Assembly: GCF_027853245.1 (NCBI RefSeq)
Contig: NZ_JAPTZM010000003.1
Source of the DNA: Atlantibacter subterraneus
Lineage (GTDB): Bacteria > Pseudomonadota > Gammaproteobacteria > Enterobacterales > Enterobacteriaceae
Reading direction: 5' to 3' (one strand)
DNA: 64,000 bases
The notes beneath the pieces were generated by a model that worked only from the letters and a program-made list of their open reading frames with translations, was not told the DNA's origin and ran no database searches. The position numbers and the translations under genes were made by a program. Shown in pieces: positions 61,471 to 64,000 of the stretch (positions are counted from its first letter, which is position 1; every line of letters begins with the position of its first letter).

Positions 61471-62475
61471 TCAAAAGCCAAATCCAACACCTGCGCCCAG
61501 AGCAAGATCATCGTTAGTGCTTTCGCTTATACCTGCTTTCACTGTAGCGCTACCAGCATGGAAAGAAGCACCTACGCTAACAGCTTGCTCATCTTTAAAG
61601 CTACCTACGCCAGCAGAGAACATGAATTTTTGACCTGCTTCCACTTGAGGCATAGAGGCGATGGCGACAGCAGAAGCTACACCGCTACGCGCTTCTTTCT
61701 TATTACCTTCTACTTTATCGCTCAACGATTTGAATCGTGCATTAGATGCTGTTTGCTGTTTAGCAAATACGCTCTTAGCATCTTGCAGATCTTTAGCTAC
61801 GCTTGCAGCCTGGTTAGTGGTGGTGCTGATTTGCTGGCTATTGGCTGCTACTTTAGCTTGAGTAGCCGTGTCTATTTGCACTTTATTAATGGTGGTGGTA
61901 ATTCCGTCTTTCCCGTCTAACCCATCTTTACCATTATTACCATCTTTACCATTATTACCATCTTTACCCGCTACGCCTTGCGCCCCGTCTTTCCCATCTT
62001 GCGGCTTAGGCGCATTCTCAAGCGCTGCAATCCGGCTATCTTGACGGGATTGATCAGTATCAAACTCAGGCTTACTAACCTTTGTGTCAATATTACGCTG
62101 TAAAACCAGGTCAGCGACATGACGCTGATTTGCCTCACCAGTAATAGCTGAGGTGTTATTATCGACTTTCCCTTGCATGGTGATAATGTCAGAGCCGTTT
62201 TTAACTACCCCTTGCAAAGCAGCATCAGCTTTATCACCTGCGGTTTTAATCTGATCATCACGAAGTAAGTTTTCCTGATTGGTTTTGAGGATAGCACTAT
62301 GGTTATCAGCAATGCGATCCTCATGGTCGATTGCAACAGCATTTTGTTGCTGGTTTACTGTTTCCAGATCCCAACCGTTAGAGAATTTAACATCAGAAGC
62401 AGCTACATCAGCAGCTTTTACAGAACCAGAGCAAACAGCACCAAACACAACAACAGCCAGAATTGAACGTTTCAT
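61471..62475 (-). CDS. Compact trimeric autotransporter with collagen-like stalk and YadA anchor
   Basis: A 334-residue secreted protein. A signal peptide of about 21 residues (MKRSILAVVVFGAVCSGSVKA) is followed by a coiled-coil-type region rich in N, Q, D and K (about 35-155), then ten Gly-X-Y triplets at 161-191 (GKDGAQGVAGKDGNNGKDG and so on), a second coiled-coil (about 205-260), and a YadA-like C-terminal anchor (about 262-334) with GVASAVAIASMPQ, four beta-strands and a terminal phenylalanine. Such proteins trimerise and export their stalk through the outer membrane; most are adhesins. No separate head domain is visible, and it is short for the class. The ligand is unknown. Confidence 0.88.
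   Translation of the reverse strand: MKRSILAVVVFGAVCSGSVKAADVAASDVKFSNGWDLETVNQQQNAVAIDHEDRIADNHSAILKTNQENLLRDDQIKTAGDKADAALQGVVKNGSDIITMQGKVDNNTSAITGEANQRHVADLVLQRNIDTKVSKPEFDTDQSRQDSRIAALENAPKPQDGKDGAQGVAGKDGNNGKDGNNGKDGLDGKDGITTTINKVQIDTATQAKVAANSQQISTTTNQAASVAKDLQDAKSVFAKQQTASNARFKSLSDKVEGNKKEARSGVASAVAIASMPQVEAGQKFMFSAGVGSFKDEQAVSVGASFHAGSATVKAGISESTNDDLALGAGVGFGF
61923..61968. repeat. 18-bp tandem repeat encoding collagen triplets
   Basis: CATCTTTACCATTATTAC occurs twice in tandem (61923-61940, 61941-61958) plus a 10-bp partial copy. Each unit encodes two Gly-X-Y triplets on the minus strand, so slippage would lengthen or shorten the stalk in frame. Confidence 0.85.
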
Positions 62476-63177
62476 TTTTTAATTAATTCTCTAGATTAGA
62501 AAGACTTACCTTCTTTAAGCCGAATGAAACCTCATTGATGTATAACATCAATGTCAGGTTGTATCTTTTTTAGTAACGCGAAGTAAGTATCCCGGAGAAT
62601 AGTCATTAAAAGTTTGATGTAGATCACATAAAGCACGAATAGCTAAACAGGTAGGATGAGACAAACTGGCATTATCCAAAATTAATCAAATAGATACGTT
62701 AACAAGTGGTAGATGGATGAGAGGAAAAAATATATCTCCCTATAATTTTAAAAAAATAAATTGCAAAAATTACTCAATTCAATTCTATGTGAAGTAACTT
62801 AAAGTTATCCTTATTCCGCAATCCTGAATTACATAATAAAGAGAATTGCAAGCAGCCATACAAAATCACCTATGATATAAGCCTGGCTATTAAGTAAATG
62901 TTGATGATTCTCTTTGCTGTATGAATTCAAAGCCATTTGAATTTGTTTTATTGTTAAATGCTAACAATTCGACATTATACAATTCTACGATATCAATCAC
63001 TCCCCTCTAGCCCTTTGTAAGCCGGACTGTACATCTGCAGTGATACTGGATTAGCTTACCCTTACGTATCTCTCTCACGTCATACAGGCCGGATAATCCC
63101 TTCTTTCTCACGTCAATATAGCTTGTGGTAATTCTTACGGTAAATATGTGGTAATTGTTTATTGCACGCTCAATTCA
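62476..63177. other. AT-rich non-coding stretch upstream of the autotransporter gene
   Basis: About 700 bp without a convincing gene. It holds an 8-bp perfect inverted repeat CATTGATG-TATAA-CATCAATG (62533-62553), a CRP-like sequence (62610-62631), and two copies of TGTGGTAATT (63124-63133 and 63147-63156). The left part is probably the promoter region of the minus-strand adhesin gene. Confidence 0.6.
62610..62631. promoter_or_regulatory. CRP-like site upstream of the autotransporter gene
   Basis: The 22-mer centred on TTTGATGTAGATCACATAA matches about 17 of 22 positions of the CRP consensus, including TAGATCACA, 135-155 bp before the adhesin's start. Suggests catabolite control; binding is inferred. 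Confidence 0.5.
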
Positions 63178-63206
63178 TTGTATCAAAATTACCACTCGGT
63201 TATAAT
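63178..63206 (+). promoter_or_regulatory. Sigma-70 promoter of thiM
   Basis: TTGTAT (63178-63183), a 17-bp spacer and a perfect TATAAT (63201-63206) place the transcript start near 63213, about 20 bp before the riboswitch. The spacer contains AATTACCAC, an inverted copy of the GTGGTAATT motif found twice upstream. Confidence 0.8.
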
Positions 63207-63228
63207 CCGCTAAACACTTGAATCTTGT

Positions 63229-63361
63229 GTAATTTGACTCGGGGTGCCCTTCATCAAAGAAGGCTGAGAAATACCCGTACCACCTGATCTGGATAATGCC
63301 AGCGTAGGGAAGTCAGATACCTGCCGGGTATCCCTTCTTCACAGCCTGGCAGGAGCGAAAC
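63229..63361 (+). promoter_or_regulatory. TPP riboswitch of thiM (complete copy, R2)
   Basis: The aptamer runs from about 63233 (GACTCGGGGTGCCC) through AAGGCTGAGAAATACCCG and CTGGATAATGCCAGCGTAG to GGGAAGTC at 63314. Two alternative structures follow: a local hairpin GATACC/GGTATC (63316-63332), or CCTGCC (63320-63325) pairing with GGCAGG (63348-63353), which contains the thiM ribosome site GGCAGGAG. The two share bases 63320-63321, so they exclude each other. This fits translational repression by thiamine pyrophosphate, as in E. coli thiM. Bases 63229-63307 are the right 79-bp direct repeat. Confidence 0.95.
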
Positions 63362-64000
63362 ATGCAACCTGACCTGCTTTCCCCCGCGCATACCGCGCAC
63401 GTCGCCAGCCAGCTGGCTACCCACTCGCCGCTTATTCACTGTCTGACCAATCAAGTCGTGCAGTCTTTTACCGCCAACGTGCTGCTGGCGGTGGGCGCGT
63501 CGCCCGCTATGGTGGTCGATCACGAAGAGGCGCTGGCGTTTAGCGCCATTGCCGATGCGCTGCTGATCAATATCGGCACCCTGACCCGCGAGCAGGCGCT
63601 GGCGATGCGGGCGGCGATTGACGGCGCTAATCGCACGGGCAAACCCTGGACGCTCGATCCGGTCGCCGTAGGCCCGCTGGCGTTTCGCAGCCGCTTCGCC
63701 CGGGAAATCCTTGCGCAAAAACCGGCGGCGATCCGCGGCAACGCCTCGGAAATCCTCGCCCTGGCCGGCAACGGCGCAGGCGGGCGCGGCGTGGATACCA
63801 CCCAGGGCGCACAGGAAGCGGTGAGCGCGGCCCGCGAACTGGCCCAGCAAACCGGGGCGATAGTGGCGGTGACGGGCGAGGTGGATTACGTTACCGATGG
63901 AGAACGTACCCTGACCATTAACGGCGGCGATCCGCTGATGACGCGGGTGGTGGGCACCGGCTGCGCGCTATCCGCCGTGGTCGCAGCGGCCTGCGCCTTG
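63362..64000 (+). CDS. thiM: Hydroxyethylthiazole kinase ThiM, 5' part
   Basis: The first 213 codons are visible; the gene runs off the window (E. coli ThiM is 262 residues). It phosphorylates 5-(2-hydroxyethyl)-4-methylthiazole in thiamine salvage. Recognisable segments are HSPLIHCLTNQVVQSFTANVLLAVGASPAM, WTLDPVAVGPL, KPAAIRGNASEILALAG and the ATP-site VVGTGCALSAVVAA. GGCAGGAG precedes the ATG and is under riboswitch control. thiD is expected next. Confidence 0.95.
   Translation, partial: MQPDLLSPAHTAHVASQLATHSPLIHCLTNQVVQSFTANVLLAVGASPAMVVDHEEALAFSAIADALLINIGTLTREQALAMRAAIDGANRTGKPWTLDPVAVGPLAFRSRFAREILAQKPAAIRGNASEILALAGNGAGGRGVDTTQGAQEAVSAARELAQQTGAIVAVTGEVDYVTDGERTLTINGGDPLMTRVVGTGCALSAVVAAACAL

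Larger units (their letters stand above)
60598..63228. mobile_element. AT-rich islet bounded by duplicated TPP-riboswitch repeats
   Basis: The segment between the two 79-bp repeats is clearly more AT-rich than the flanking allK and thiM genes and carries only two minus-strand genes, a small membrane protein and a YadA-type adhesin. With one repeat the unit is 2710 bp. The repeats resemble attL/attR of a site-specific insertion into the riboswitch, or the scar of recombination between two riboswitches. No integrase or transposase is present, so calling it mobile is inference. Confidence 0.5.

Noticed and set aside
61923..61968. Tandem repeats as a CRISPR array
   Set aside because: The units are adjacent with no spacers and encode collagen triplets in frame.
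60598..63228. Islet as an insertion sequence, integron cassette or prophage
   Set aside because: No transposase, integrase, terminal inverted repeats or phage structural genes were found; 79 bp is also far too long for a transposon target duplication.

Overview
The window is chromosomal DNA of a member of the Enterobacteriaceae close to Enterobacter, Kosakonia or Klebsiella. Nearly every protein is recognisable as the orthologue of an E. coli K-12 protein, and long blocks keep E. coli gene order (yeiE-lysP-cirA-yeiG-folE-yeiB-galS-mglBAC; sanA-cdd-yohK-yohJ-dusC-yohP-yohF-yohD-yohC-pbpG-dld-bglX-osmF-yehYXW-yohO-mlrA; btsS-btsR-yehS). I cannot name the species from the sequence alone. No rRNA, tRNA, CRISPR array, insertion sequence or phage module was seen.

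Layout. 1-13.7 kb: the 3' end of yeiE, lysine permease lysP, the Fur-type iron receptor cirA, S-formylglutathione hydrolase yeiG, an extra MFS transporter, folE-yeiB, galS, and the galactose ABC operon mglBAC with a long ERIC element between mglB and mglA. 13.7-32.4 kb: an AI-2E-family permease, sanA, the yohJ-yohK-cdd group behind a CRP-like site, dusC, the 27-codon gene yohP, yohF/D/C, pbpG, a GNAT acetyltransferase, D-lactate dehydrogenase dld, bglX, the osmF-yehYXW osmolyte transporter, the 36-codon gene yohO and mlrA. 32.5-41.3 kb: metG and mrp divergently arranged, a second GNAT gene, the pyruvate-sensing two-component system btsS-btsR, yehS, and a CstA/BtsT-family transporter directly downstream, preceded by direct repeats like those bound by BtsR.

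41.3-60.4 kb: a complete anaerobic allantoin/glyoxylate locus in the E. coli order (allS<, allA, allR, gcl, hyi, glxR, allW, allB, ybbY, glxK, <allE, <allC, <allD, fdrA, ylbE, allK). Together these take allantoin to allantoate, ureidoglycine, ureidoglycolate and then either glyoxylate (to tartronate semialdehyde and glycerate-2-phosphate) or oxalurate/oxamate plus carbamoyl phosphate (to ATP). AllR-type palindromes lie in front of allA and gcl. Three departures stand out: ybbY carries a one-base frameshift in a T run, ylbF (allH) is missing between ylbE and allK with a strong terminator there instead, and the locus sits beside thiM rather than at its E. coli K-12 position.

60.5-64 kb: the most unusual part. 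The 5' portion of the thiM TPP riboswitch is present twice as a 79-bp direct repeat (one mismatch) 2710 bp apart. Between the copies is an AT-rich islet with two minus-strand genes: a small membrane-anchored protein of unknown function and a compact trimeric autotransporter with a collagen-like Gly-X-Y segment and a YadA-type anchor. The second riboswitch copy is complete, has a good sigma-70 promoter and runs into thiM, which leaves the window at its 3' end.
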